The position numbers were made by a program, and so were the translations under genes. From assembly GCA_021018995.1 (NCBI GenBank), contig CM037593.1, positions 8,832,088-8,896,087 on the forward strand: a stretch of DNA of 64,000 bases, in the 5' to 3' direction. The notes under the pieces were generated by a model that did not search any database, was not told where the DNA came from, and saw only the letters and a list, made by a program, of their open reading frames with translations. This document shows positions 23,050-36,270 of the stretch, in pieces. The stretch comes from Chloranthus sessilifolius (Eukaryota > Streptophyta > Magnoliopsida > Chloranthales > Chloranthaceae). The number at the start of each line of letters is the position of its first letter. The first letter of the stretch is position 1.

Positions 23050-23481
23050 AGATCTTGAGACCACGATCTTATCCTTAGATGGCTAGTTTATTATTCTATA
23101 TGACACATATCACAAAAAGAGGTCCTACAATCACGTTTGAGCGTGATGTGTATCATTTGACTTCAGACAATATTTTTGTGATTTATGTCACATAAAATAA
23201 AAAAATGATTATTTGATCGTACGCCATGGTCTCAAGATCCATTAGTGAAAAAAAATAAAATTATTTGATGGTACACCGCCGGCCCGTTGATACCCCTACT
23301 CTCTCTCTCTCTCCCATCGTCTCATTTAATGCCATTGAAGGACTATTTCATATCTCATATACTCCTCTTTTTTAGAGTGGTTGTTGATGATAATGGTAAG
23401 TATCGGCCAATACTGAAAAAAAAAATTTATATCGATAAGTATCGGCCAATACCAATCGATCTTTCATCTGATTGGTCTTGA

Positions 23482-23484
<3 letters not shown>

Positions 23485-23542
<58 letters not shown>
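23485..23542. repeat. (TA)n tract upstream of GDSL copy 3
   Basis: 58 bp of alternating AT in the same place as before copy 2. Confidence 0.97.
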
Positions 23543-23544
<2 letters not shown>

Positions 23545-23870
23545 GGTTGATAGCCCTAGTGGTTGGGCTATTCGTTTCCACCATTAAACAGCAAAGCCTT
23601 AACGTCGGACCCAAGCTAGACCCATCCCAAACCGCGAAAGTAAGGGGTACAGCTGGCCGCTATAAGTAGACATCGCGTTGAATTAGTCCCTTTCATTACC
23701 TGAAGTTCTATCTCCAAGTATCTATTTTGTTCGTATCTGAAAATAAAAAGGTTTCTATTTTGTTCTGTTACAACTTATAACTGCCCCAAAGCTAATTACT
23801 GATACTTATCTCGGATTATGACTTTGGACTCATAATGAAACTCTAACTACAACCACTTACTATAAATAAG

Positions 23871-23878
23871 AACATCTC
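23871..23878 (+). promoter_or_regulatory. TATA box of GDSL copy 3
   Basis: TATAAATA is 104 bp upstream of the ATG at 23975 and is identical in context to the copy 2 promoter. The promoter is unbroken although the reading frame downstream is broken. Confidence 0.62.
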
Positions 23879-23974
23879 CCATTCTTTTTCTCGTTAGAAA
23901 TTTCATACGTTCCTCTCTGCTTGCGCTGCACTTCATTTTCTTTACCCTCCCTTCTCCTATCTCAAATTATCAAT

Positions 23975-26582
23975 ATGATCTTTATTGGTTTTCGATTTTC
24001 TCCTCCAATCTTAGGCTTTATAGTTCTTCTTCTCATATTTCATGCTGTGAATGGTTATGAATCAATATTCAATTTCAGGATGCGTTTTCAGATACGGGAA
24101 ACTACTTAATTGAGGATTATGATTACTCTATTCGGCAGCCCAATATTGGCAAATTACCCTATGGCGAAACCTATTTTAATAGGTCAACAGGCCGCTTCTC
24201 TAATGGACGATTAATCATTGATTTCATGGGTATGCTTTATAAAGTTTTAGATTAATTATTTTCATATTTCTTTTGATCTTTTAATTTTTTTTTGTCTCGT
24301 ATATGTCACTAATGAAGATAAAGACCTTATAATGGATGAGGTTAAGTGGATTCCTTAAGTACATATAACCGGTTATTTTACTCTGCGTTCCCATATGTTT
24401 TTTCTGTTTTCTTTTTGTAAATGAGTAAACTAGGGTTGAAAATATTGTCAACCTTCCATTCTGCTACAAGACCAAACCCTAGTGAGTAGTGACTCAATTG
24501 ACTTGATGAATCTTCCGTTTGGATGTCCTATGAACCATGGTTAAACAAATAGGGCTATGAGCATGGTATCAAGTCTCAGTCGATACTGGTACGTATCGGC
24601 AGTAGTATTGATTTTTGTAAACTGAGATGCTAATACCGCCCCGAAAGCATTATCGGGGTGGTATCAGTGGCAGCATCGGGTTCAGACCGACGGGTCTGTA
24701 TGGGCCGATACTGTCTCGGTATAGGCCCATGCTGACCAATAAAAATTAAATTTGTGTTTATCTTTCAAAAAAAAATATACTGGCAGAGGCTGATACCTTG
24801 GTTTTGAGACTGCTCACTTGCAGCTCATGATAGGAACATCTTTGATCAATTAACGCAATTGGTCTATCAGCTCATTATTGGCATGTCTCAACAGAAAATC
24901 ATGCTTACCAAAGCATTAGAATTTTAGAATCATCAATCGATGTAGGGCTTTCAACAAATTGGGTCTCGCAAAAATTTTGGTTGCCCAGGGTATGTCCAAC
25001 CCGACCTGATGGGTCAACGGTATGTACTTGATCAACCCAAAAACTCAACCCAACTTGACGCTCGACCAAAATACCCTCTTATTATTCATGTTTTTTATAT
25101 AAAATATTGGGCTGGGCTGGGCTGGGCTAACCCGACCTGACCCAACCAGAAATTAGGGTCAGATGCTTCATGCCCGACCTGATGGGTCAAGTTTATGTTC
25201 CCAAACCAATAAAAATTTGAATCAGGCTGACCAGCATGGCCTATTCTACAAGTAGGTCCTATGCCTATTAATTAATCCTTTATTGTGAAAATATTAGTTT
25301 ATTTGGTTCCAACTTCCAAGTAATATAGGAACAAAGAACCACAATGTAAGTGCTAATATAATATGTCATTTTAAATTTTCAGCGGAAGCTTTTGGTCTTC
25401 CATTTTTACCTCCTTATTTATTAGCACTGAGAGCCCAAGATTATAGAAAAGGAGCCAATTTTGCAGTTGTAGGAGCTACAGCAATGGATACTCCTTATTT
25501 TTATGATAGAACAGAAGTAGCAACAAATAGCGCTCTTCTAGTTCAACTCGACCGGTTCAAGAAGTTGTTACCTTCTCTATGCTCTACTGAGACAGGTGAT
25601 TCTCATATCCATTCTCTTTATTTCATTTCTAAGTTAAATAAATAGTCATTCTTTTAAGTAATATATTTGTTAGATCTGCCATCTAATTTGTCTATTTGAT
25701 TGCCCACTAGATTGCCATGAATATCTAAAGAGATCGCTACTAGTAGTTGGAGAGATTGGAGAAAGAGATTACAAGTTTATGGGGATTAACACAGATGTGG
25801 TTCGTGATGTAGTCAATGTTATCACCCAAACCATCATGGTAAGAAATCCTCTATTTTGCTATGCTAAATCGATACGTGCTATTTGTTGTTATCACTATTA
25901 TTAATGAATATAGTTTTTATTTTATTTTCTTTAATTCCAGGAATTGATTACTATTGGAGCGACTAATATTATGGTGCCTGGGATGTTTCCAATGGGATGT
26001 CTTCCATACTATTATGGAAATCCAGCTTTTGTTAGCGGTAGCGCTCTTGGCATTGATCCCCAAAATGGGTGTCTAAGAGATAAAAATGAACAGGCAGAGT
26101 ACCACAACACGCTACTCCAATACAATATCCAACTGCTAAGAGATGTGTATCCCTATGTTAAGATCATGTATGCAGACAACTACAATGCAGCCATGCGTTT
26201 ATTCAACAACCCTATTCAATATGGTAAGCTTTGTTTATAGACTTAATTTTTGAGAATTATAGTGTGCTGCCTCAGAAAGCATTAACATATTCTTCAATTT
26301 TATCATTAATCAGGTTTCTCAAGTGATGTGCTATCTGTGTGCTGCGGAGAAACCGTTGCAAAATTCAACTATGACACAGGGATCGGTCATTGTGGGCAAG
26401 GAGGTTTCGTGTGTGACAAGCCAGAGTTATTTGTTAATTGGGATGGAGAGTATTTCAGTGAAGCTGCTTATAAATCGATTGCCTCTGCTCTGATTTTCGA
26501 GAATTACACCACCCCTCTATTCAATCAAGACAACTTTCGAGGACGTTGCATCATCCCCATATTGAACTCGCTTTGCTTCTAA
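23975..26582 (+). pseudogene. GDSL esterase-like copy 3, frameshifted in exon 1
   Basis: Exons: 23975-24229, 25383-25595, 25711-25838, 25941-26223 and 26314-26582. Where the other copies read TTCGGGGATGCG, this copy reads TTCAGGATGCG (24074-24084). One base is lost inside the block I motif and the frame ends at TGA/TAA-type stops by 24109, after about 44 codons. Exons 2-5 remain fully open, with GERD in block III and WDGEY in block V. Protein-level differences from the other copies include LLALRAQ for LSALRAQ, FMG for FTG after block III, and CIIPIL for CTIPIL near the C-terminus. Promoter and TATA box are the same as in the intact copies, so a non-coding transcript is likely. Confidence 0.88.
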
Positions 26583-26890
26583 TAAGTGGCTTGTTCGTTT
26601 TTTTTTTTTTTTTTTTCACTTTGTACTCCATTTTGTTTGTAAGTACTATATGATAGATTTTACAATTAGCATGCATTCTGTTTTTTTGTATGTTTTTTGT
26701 TTCCTTTTAGTAAAATTATGTACAAATGTCTACATGCTTTTCATGGTAGGGGAGACAATAATTTCTATTTTAAAAGTTATGGATTAATTGAGTGCCACCC
26801 ACACCCATAGATAAACACGCTCGCAAGTAAATTCCCTAATCATTTCCATCAGTCCTTGAGCTAATACATTGGAATTTTTATTTTTTTTTT

Positions 26891-27035
26891 GTATAACATA
26901 GGGTATCCCAAATTTGGGCTTGGACTAAGCCATATGGGTGACATCGTCCCTACACCTATTTATCGCAGGGGGGAGTCGTCTTGAACCCGTGACCTTAGGG
27001 AGTAAACCCAAGTCGCTAAACCGTTGCGACAACTC
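26891..27035 (-). mobile_element. tRNA-derived SINE, unit 3
   Basis: Same element. It lacks the CCGT/CCTG duplication of units 1, 2 and 4 (reads CGTCCCTACACC), a variant shared with unit 5. Confidence 0.7.
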
Positions 27036-27439
27036 TTTTCTGGGTAATAGCATTTGAAAGATAATTTATATTTGGTGAACAGGCTGTGTTCTTAGGGCAG
27101 TGCATGGGTCAATTTCTCTCGGCGAAACCGATCAAACCTAGCGAGAGGTACACGCCTCTTTGACATGGTGTGATTGACCTGTGATCTTAATGCCAGATAT
27201 TGACTGCACAGGTCATTCTATTAGACTGCACAGCCGTGCAACACTATAGTGGCTCACCAGCTTCATCAATTGAGATGTATGACAGGCTAACATGTTGATG
27301 AACTGAGGTCAAACTTTATGTTGACCAGAAGTTCTAATAATGGCACTTTTTTTGCCTCATTGTGGCAATGGCAGTCTTTGAGCCGAATTTAGTCCGTGGA
27401 CACTACAACTTGCAAGGGAGATATATACTGTGGCCTAAA

Positions 27440-27745
27440 GTTTAAAAGGCTTGATATTTCGGGATTTGTATCTCGTGGAATACCATCGAAGCACCTGTTT
27501 TGAAGGCCACGATGTAAATATCTTTGAAGGTAAAATTGACACAAAACATGATCTCTACCATCTGATTCGTGAACATAAACTATTGAATCAGATGATGGGG
27601 TTTGACTGTGTTGAGTAAGATGATAGAAATCACACTTTGTGCCAATCTTTGACACTACAAATCTTTACATTAAGCCTTCAAATCAGAAGACTTAGATGGT
27701 GTTCCTCGTGGCAAAGATCCAAAAAATACCAAGTCTTTCTTTTAA
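27440..27745. mobile_element. Foldback MITE FB-A, unit 3
   Basis: Same element and arm structure as in unit 1. Confidence 0.63.
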
Positions 27746-27833
27746 AATTATGTGTTACTCTAGGCTACTTGTGAAAGGAGAACTGTCACTAGTAAAATAA
27801 CCTAATATCCTAACTCTTGATGTTTAATGGAAA

Positions 27834-27970
27834 ATTATAAACGGTGGACAGTTTTTGATGGACAAGTTTGCAGACAGCTTATATGACTGACTATAATGCT
27901 TGGGCCCCACTATGTGTGCAGGCAGTTGCGCCACATAAGCTGTCTGTAAAATTGTCTATAACACTGTCCC
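27834..27970. mobile_element. Short TIR MITE (GTGGACAG family), unit 3
   Basis: Same element as at 2953. Confidence 0.6.
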
Positions 27971-28093
27971 TATTTAAGTGCAACTTCATTTATGTCTTCT
28001 AACTCAAGAGTTGGTATTGGGTATCTAACCGACTCCCAATCTTTATTGGAGCAAGTCATAGATTGGAGGTCATAGGTACATCACTATTGTTCA

Positions 28094-28404
28094 CGCGGTG
28101 ACAAATGTCTCCGTAACTTTCCAAATAGGTGAAATTTACCGAAACAGGGGTTGGGCGAAACTTTCGGCGAAATTTCGATGATTTCTCCGAAATCACTGAA
28201 ATTTCATTAAGTTCGACGGAATTAATAAATCTTTTCTAATTTTTGTCATTTTAAAAATAATAAATAAAATTTTTATGAAGTTTAAATAAAATTTATATTT
28301 AATATTTTTGTACTCCTCGAAATTTTTCAAAATTTTTTCGAATCTTTCTCGAAATTTATCCAAAATGAACCGAAATGTTGCCGACAACGAAATTTGTCAC
28401 TATG
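28094..28404. mobile_element. hAT-like MITE (CATAGTGAC family), unit 3
   Basis: Same 311-bp element with ATTGTTCA at 28086-28093 and 28405-28412. Confidence 0.85.
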
Positions 28405-28825
28405 ATTGTTCATCAGGTGTACGGCTTAATGCAAAGGGTCTATTATATAGATATGGTGGATAGAAGATTGCTTGAAAATAAAGGGTCTATTGTAAAGATC
28501 TGGTGGATAGAAGATTGCATTAAAATATCGTCATCTTGTGATTAAAAGTGGTCAAACACCTTTAAAGTGAATGGCTAAAACATATTTTGAGTTTTATATG
28601 GTAACCATTTGCTATAAAGCCGTTTGATTGATATGAATCAATCAATTTTGTGCCACATGTATCTAGTTAGTAAACCGTTCCAATCTAAAAATAGTTCAAC
28701 CGATTGAGAAGTAGCTCAGTTTGTATCCTCACTCATTTGTGAGGCTTGAGGTGGTGGGCTCTAATCTCCGCCTTCGTCCAATGATCAAAACAAAAGATAA
28801 TTCATACAATATTCAATACTAGTCT

Positions 28826-28962
28826 TCTCTGTTGGGGCTTCTTTATTTTTTGTTTTTTGTTTTTTCTTGTTTGCATAGTTTTTCCTTTTGGTCGGCTCTG
28901 TGTTGTACTTTTCTAGCTCCTCGCTGCTTCGTAATACATTCTGATTTACTAATAAAAAATAA
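28826..28962 (+). mobile_element. LINE fragment, unit 3
   Basis: Same insertion. The right flank has CTTGTGT for CTTGTCT. Confidence 0.73.
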
Positions 28963-29016
28963 ATATTCAATACTTGTGTAAAGAAGAAACATCTTTGAAG
29001 CTTGATCCCCTTCTTT

Positions 29017-32000
29017 TGTAACGACCCAAAATCCCGTTCAAGAAACAATGGAATTCCGCATCGTTATCCCCATCACCAGGGAGTTATCGTCGAATATCTA
29101 TCGGCATATTTCCAGGATCCCTACAGGCAAATGCGTATCCGATACATCCAATATCTATCGGCCAATCAAACCAACACTACAAAAAATAAGACTATTAGCG
29201 ACAGTTTTTTATTAAAAAATTGCCGCTATTAGTCCTGTCGCTACAAAAAACTGCCGTTACAAAAATAATAGCGGCAATTTTTTATAGCGACAGATAATTG
29301 TGACGATTTTTTATTAAAAAACCCTGCCGCTAATAGTCTTATTTTTTGTATTCCAATATATTTTCAAGCACTTGTTTTATTTTTATAATATATATATATA
29401 TAATAAAAAATAAGAAAAAAGGTATTATTGGTATTTTGTCTGGGTCATATCCAATTCATATCAATTGATATGACCCGATATATATATATATATGATTCAA
29501 TATTTATATTAAATATATATTCAATATTTGACCATTTTGACCTCATATTAAATAGGGGTGTATATCTGTATTGGCCGTTGCTTATACAAGTAACTATTGT
29601 AATCGATGGATGTCTGACCCATCTTGTGAAAAAATAACAGCACGACCCCTCGGAATTTGTGCACACCAACCCATAGACCCAGACTTTGTAAAAAGCTCCT
29701 ATACCTAGATTTGGACTTAATGAAGGCCCAAGAGACCTAGGAAATAACCCACAGACCTCTATGTTGAGAACTTCGAAGAGATTAAGGCTGATGGCCTGGC
29801 CCAAAAACATGACATGGGTTGTACTACTAGCATCCTCATGCTTACGAAAGACTATAAGTAGATAATTAAGTGGACCACCCTTATAATCTTAGCCTGCTGG
29901 GTCCTAAGCCCAACTTAATTAATTCTAGAATCTTAGGTATGGACTCGACATTCCCACCTGAATTAATAATCACGACTTATAATTCATACGGAGAGCTTAT
30001 AGATGCTCTAAGAGCATTTAGCCAAAATTTTAAGGAAATAATATTAAGTCACTGACTCAATAATTGAACAAAAATTGAGAATAAGTTAGTATACCCATTA
30101 GGAGAGGATATACTCGATGAACACCATAAATAGTATCCCAATATTATGATTAGTTGGAAATGTTCAACTATCATACTGATAGGAGTTATAGTCAACGGTT
30201 GACTCGACTAAGGTGTTAGCAAAAATATAGGAAATAAGAAAGCACCTTAGGATAACTGGAAATGGGCACCTTAAGGATAACTCAATGTAGGACAAATACT
30301 TCTTCCTTATGAATAACGATAAATATAAGTCCAATGGGGACTCTAAACTAGATGACATAGTGTGAATTGATCCTATGCAATCCTCCCTAAGGATTGAGTT
30401 TTGATTGAGATTGATATAAATGAATGATGATTGATTGATATAGATAGATATGGATTTGGATAGATAATGATGATTGATATAGATAAATAATGATTGAGAA
30501 TTTAATTGATATAAGACATCCAATAATGATATTGAACAATGAAACACACATTGAAAAATGATTAGTGAGCTCACAAAGATAGAGTAACCAAATCGACACC
30601 GAATAATGATCTAAGCTGATTATCGAAATTCTAAAAAAAATATGAGGTAATGGAAACTTGTTGAATATCGAACCCAATTTTGGGATAAATTGAATAATAT
30701 CGAATTGAGAAAGGGTGATGAAATTACGGAAAATTGATATTGATGATTGAATATTGAAATCGAATATGATTACCGAAATCGTATTAAAGAAATTTGATTT
30801 GAAATCAAAATATCAAATATTGATATAGAAAATTGAAAGTGGAAAGATGATACTGCATTGAATATTGAACCTCGCATAGCTAACCATTGTTCTTGCGAAC
30901 GGGCTCGTTATGGGCGACTTATATTCTGACAAGTTTGAAATATCAATTGAAAATTGGGTCTCGTTAGACTAATATGGTTATTGATCATGGTCTTAATTGA
31001 CTAAATTGCGAAAAGTGTCAGCCTTTGTTTGCGCAATATTGATAATTGATATTGATATCAGATTATGGTTGGTGTCTAGTATTGCACTGAATTAATTTAA
31101 AAGACACTTAATAAATCATTTAATTGATAAATAAATAAATAATTTAAAAAAAAGACACTTAATAGACCAGTAAATTGGTGACCAATGAACTAATAATTTG
31201 ATTAGCAACCTCGTGAACCTCATAAACTTAATAATTCCACAATTCTTGCTAAATTTCAATTTTATAGTATGTTGTTTTCTATCATAGTAATGGTAGTTGC
31301 AATTAAATATTTCCTGTGTAGATACTATTTGTATATTGTGTTTATACATCATACTTCAAATCTTTCCTGCTTAAGATTGATTGTGAATTATCTTTATTAT
31401 TTTTTTGATATCACGACACAATGTGAAACCGTCTTATGCATATGAACTATAAGCTTAGCTACATTAAATTATACTGAAAATCATAATTCAAAATAATTAA
31501 GACTTTATTAAACTTCACTGCTTACGGTCCTTTCTTGACCCAAAAATTTCAGAGGCAAGCCAGCAACTACTCAGTTAGAGCTAGGGAGTAGGATGAGGAG
31601 AGATCCAGGAGCGATCACTGAGCTGATAGTTTGAGCTCGCTTTGTATATAGAGCTACCAGTACCTGCACACGTGACTAATTCGCATGTTTATTGGATTTT
31701 TTCCTTGAGTTGTTTTGTTAAGTCCGGTGGTTTTGAAATCACTGATGAAATTTTGTAATTGGACTTATTGCAAATATTTGTTTTTAAAGGTTGAACTTTT
31801 AACTATATTTCATAGGTCTTATAATTCCGCGATAAGTAAGATTTTTACGTTTTGAATTTTGAAAATTGAAATAGCTCGATCTGGTTAACGAAAATGAAAA
31901 ATCTTTTCGCAAAACGCTTTTGTAATTATTATAAATTCTTTCAAGAATAGAAGAATGATTTAATCGAAATTGAATGGGCCTATGTCGCGCCGACCCAGCT

Positions 32001-32069
32001 CGTGGATCGGAACATGCGGATCGCGAGAGCTGTCCCAAACGTGCTAGGCCAAGGGCTGAGGGCATGACA
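29017..32069 (+). mobile_element. Solo-LTR-like block, unit 3
   Basis: Same block, same termini. It has a single copy of the GGTATTTTGTCTGGGTCATA segment that is duplicated in units 1 and 2. Confidence 0.55.
29175..29355. mobile_element. CACTA-type MITE, unit 3, damaged right end
   Basis: Left end intact. The right terminus reads TTTTGTATTCC where the family has TTTTGTAGTG, and the interior is more diverged (GACAGATAATTGTGACG). Confidence 0.82.
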
Positions 32070-32766
32070 AGAAAACCCATCGAATTGATCGTACCCATTT
32101 GTAGCCTTAGCTCACATGTACTTTTGTAACATTTAGGGCTGTCAATCGGCCTTGTTAATTGCGACTTCGTCTAGCTCGGAATGGGCCTGGTTTGGGCCAA
32201 GTTTGTAAGCCCAATTTTTGATTGGGCTAAATTGGGCCCAATTATGCAAGCAGGTTGGGTTCGGGTTTGGGCAACACAGCCCATCGGGTCCTTGCTATAG
32301 GGTTTGCAAACAAGCTCGCCTGGAATCTAGCTTAAAGAATATGTAAACTTGGTTTGAACCAGAATGGAAACCCAACCCAAGCCTATAAGCTGGGTTCAAA
32401 CACAAAACTTGGCTTGAATATATCTAGGGGAACTTCGGGCCAAGCTTAGACTCACTGCATTAAACCCATCCCATTTACTAATTCGGTAGGTATTATTACT
32501 TAAACAAGGCCTTGGGTCTTAACATTAATCCTAATCTTAAAATTGGCTACAAGTACAGTGGAGCTTAATTAATGCAGGTCGGTGCTCAACTAGTGCAGCC
32601 AATCACGTCGCGCCACGTCAGCCGCTTGCACTTTGTCTGCATCAAATTTGTCCACCGTTTATAATTTTCCTTAGATAAATGTGTCACGTAAGGGCTGGCT
32701 GGGGTCAACCTCATTCGACCCTAGGTCCTCAAGGCTGCCATATAGTTAGCTCTATGCCGGGACTGA

Positions 32767-33221
32767 AAAAATTTTAAAATAACCCCTGAACTTGCACCCC
32801 GTTATTAATAACGCACCTAAACTATTAATAATATCAAATGGGCACTCAAAGTACACTTAAGTTCATCAATTAAACCCCTACCATCACCTTCCGTTAAAGG
32901 TTGTTGAGTTGGCAGACAACTTAGCAAAATAGAGTGCGTGGCACCCAACATTTTTGTGCGTTTATTAATGACGGGGTGAAAGTTCAGGGGTTATTTTGAA
33001 ATTTTCCAAAGCCAAGTCATCGCCAAGTTGCGTGCCGCGCATGCTATTTTGCTGAGTTGCTTGCCAACTTAGCGTTTTTCGTTCAACCATTAACGGAAGT
33101 TGACGGTAGGGCTTAGTTGATGAACTTAAGTGTACTTTGGGTGAATATTTGATATTACCAATAGTTTATGTGTGTTATTGATAACGAGGTATAAGTTCAG
33201 GGGTTATTTTGAAAATTTTCC
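32767..33221. mobile_element. Foldback element FB-C, unit 3
   Basis: Same structure as at 7925, with a few changes in the arms. Confidence 0.63.
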
Positions 33222-34772
33222 TAAAAGTATAATTTTAATGGTATAAAAACAATTAGAATGCGACCAATTATTTTTTTACCTAATGGAATAAAATCATTTG
33301 GGTGTCTAAATACCAGTCAGAAGCCATTATTCCATTCTTTTTAGGTACGGCCAATTTTTTTTTACCTAAGGGGAAAATGGCATATGCTCGACTTGACCCG
33401 ACCAGGCAAGGAAACCAGGCCTGACTAGAAGCCCGACCGAAACCTCGACAGTAAAAATTCCTTTAGACATCTATGATTTGAACATAAAAAAAAACTAACA
33501 AATAAGTATAATCCAGAAATTTTAATTAAGTATTTATTCCTTCTCGACTTTAACTTTCTTGAGGATTTTATTGTCTTCATCATCTGTAGTCTTATATTTA
33601 ATACTTTGACATATCTACGATCTTGTAGGACGATTTTAGTAAATTGTATCTTGCACTTTGACTTGAACGAGATACTCATTTCTGAAATATAGACACTAAA
33701 TTTGATTTTATGGTCACTTTTTTGGAATCTGTGTCATGTCAAATCAATGCTAACCATTTGATGGTGCACCCATTATCTCGAGATCAAGTGTGTGAAAGGT
33801 TGGAACGAAAAACATTCTCCATCATTTGGTTCAAAATTATCAATTGGTTTGAACATGGGCACCTTAATAGATTTGGTGGACGTAATAATAGGTAAATCAC
33901 ATTTAATAAAATAAGCATTCATTTCGTTTAAATTTGATTTTAAGGTCACTCTGGAATTTGTGCACGTCAAATCAATATCTGACCGTCTGATGGTACGCCC
34001 ATAATCTCAAGATCAAGTGTGTGAAAGATTAGAATGAAAAACGATGTTATCATCCAATTTAAAGCATTAATGGGTTGTAACATGAGCGCCCTCAAAAATT
34101 CAGTTGGGGTATTTAAAATCATAATCATATATTATCAGTCAATCACTAAAAAACTAATAACAATTATTGTTAAATATTAGATTGATTCGAGTATTTTGTA
34201 GAACTTATTCTTTTATAATATCTAAAATTTAATTAAAATCTGTCTTACTCACTGGTACGCATGTCATAATATTAGTTTTGACCGATGAAAACAATAAAAT
34301 CAATAAAAAATTGGCTTGGCGAAATAATAAATCCAATCTTTTATCCAATTAAATTATCAAAATTATTTGGTTTCAGTAGTTTCTTATTTTTTCTTTATTT
34401 TTCCATTTACAGTAAATACTATATTTTTATTTATGTATAATCATATATAGTTATATCTATTTACTATGTTTAAATATTTATTTTGTACTATAGATACATG
34501 TTTCTATCCTATCACGTTCAATTAATTCGATGATATATTAATTATTAATTTCTACTTTAATTTTATAATAACTAATATAACTAAATCAATAGGCTTCGAA
34601 TTTTCATACCCTACGTATTTATTAATTATTATTAAAAAGATGAATAGTAATGTCCATCCATACATAGGAGTCCAAGTTTTGACTCGAAACCCAAACTGAA
34701 AATCGGCGAATCGAATTGGTCTAAACAAACCCGAAAACTGATACTGAAGCTATTCTTGACCCGTTTCGGTTT

Positions 34773-34792
34773 GGGGGAGGGGGGGGAGGGGG
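34773..34792 (+). other. G-quadruplex-type G tract, unit 3
   Basis: Identical 20-mer to that at 9942. Confidence 0.75.
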
Positions 34793-34930
34793 TCAAAAAT
34801 CGAGAATTTATTAGGTAGGATGAGAAAACCGAAAAAGTAGCTTAAAATAATAAAATGGTGATTGCATCCCTTTCAAATCCATGATTGCTTGAAATTAGGT
34901 GATGGAGGTCATTTTTCACCCCAATCTTTT

Positions 34931-35360
34931 GTAGAAGGGAGTCATTACTTGCACACACTTTTCAAGTGATTGCACCGGATTGCACCAAATTTAAAAGAAC
35001 GACTTGCAAGTTTGACGACCCCTACTACGTAAAAACACCACCTAAGCCGTTTGATTTGAAGGTCATGATTTAAAGATATCAATTGCAAAAGATTAGAACA
35101 AAATATAATTTTCATCAGCTGATTAAATGGAGTCAAAGGATATTATATAATTCAACAGTTCACTATAATAGATCATATGAAAAATATGGCTTTTTACTCC
35201 AATTTTATATACAAGAGATCTATTGATCATGAACATCAAATCAGACGGCTCAAATTGAATTTTTATATATCACATGTCCCTAAAATATCAAATCTTTCTT
35301 TAAATTTGGTGCAATCACTTAAAAAACGTGTGGAAGTAATGGCTCCCTTTGTAGAATAGA
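34931..35360. mobile_element. Foldback MITE FB-D, unit 3
   Basis: Same element as at 10100. Confidence 0.63.
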
Positions 35361-35778
35361 TCTTGAGACCACGATCTTATCCTTAGATGGCTAGTTTATT
35401 ATTCTATATGACACATATCACAAAAAGAGGTCCTACAATCACGTTTGAGCGTGATGTGTATCATTTGACTTCAGACAATATTTTTGTGATTTATGTCACA
35501 TAAAATAAAAAAATGATTATTTGATAAATGACGCCATGGTCTCAAGATCCATTAGTGAAAAAAATAAAATTATTTGATGGTACACCGCCGCCCGTTGATA
35601 CCCTACTCTCTCTCTCTCCCATCGTCTCATTTAATGCCATTGAAGGACTATTTCATATCTCATATACTCCTCTTTTTAGAGTGGTTGTTGATGATAATGG
35701 TAAGTATCGTATCGAAAAAAAATTTATATCGATAAGTATCGGCCAATACCAATCGATCTTTCATCTGATTGATCTTGA

Positions 35779-35781
<3 letters not shown>

Positions 35782-35839
<58 letters not shown>
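35782..35839. repeat. (TA)n tract upstream of GDSL copy 4
   Basis: 58 bp of alternating AT in the same place as before copy 2. Confidence 0.97.
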
Positions 35840-35841
<2 letters not shown>

Positions 35842-36156
35842 GGTTGATAGCCCTAGTGGTTGGGCTATTCGTTTCCACCATTAAACAGCAAAGCCTTAAC
35901 GTCGGACCCAAGCTAGACCCATCCCAAACCGCGAAAGTAAGGGTTACAGCTGGCCGCTATAAGTAGACACCGCGTAGAATTAGTCCCTTTCATTACCTGA
36001 AGTTCTCTCTCCAGGTATCTATTTTGTTCGTATCTGAAAATAAAAGGTTTCTATTTTGTTCTGTTACAACTTATAACTGCCCCAAAGCTAATTACTGATA
36101 CTTATCTCGGATTATGACTTTGGACTCATAATGAAACTCTAACTACAACCACTTAC

Positions 36157-36164
36157 TATAAATA
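36157..36164 (+). promoter_or_regulatory. TATA box of GDSL copy 4
   Basis: TATAAATA upstream of the ATG at 36271, in the same sequence context as the other copies. Confidence 0.65.
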
Positions 36165-36270
36165 AGAACATCTCCCATTCTTTTTCTCGTTAGAAATTTC
36201 ATACGTTCCTCTCTGCTTGCGCTGCACTTCATTTTCTTTACCCTCCCTTCTCCTATCTCAAATTATCAAT

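Larger units (their letters stand above)
12520..25009 (+). repeat. Tandem unit 2
   Basis: This is the second unit, about 12,490 bp. It carries GDSL copy 2 exons 2-5 and copy 3 exon 1. It differs from units 1, 3 and 4 in a stretch at about 14790-15260, where it shares many variants with the terminal unit 5. It also carries the 2-nt deletion that breaks GDSL copy 2. Confidence 0.95.
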
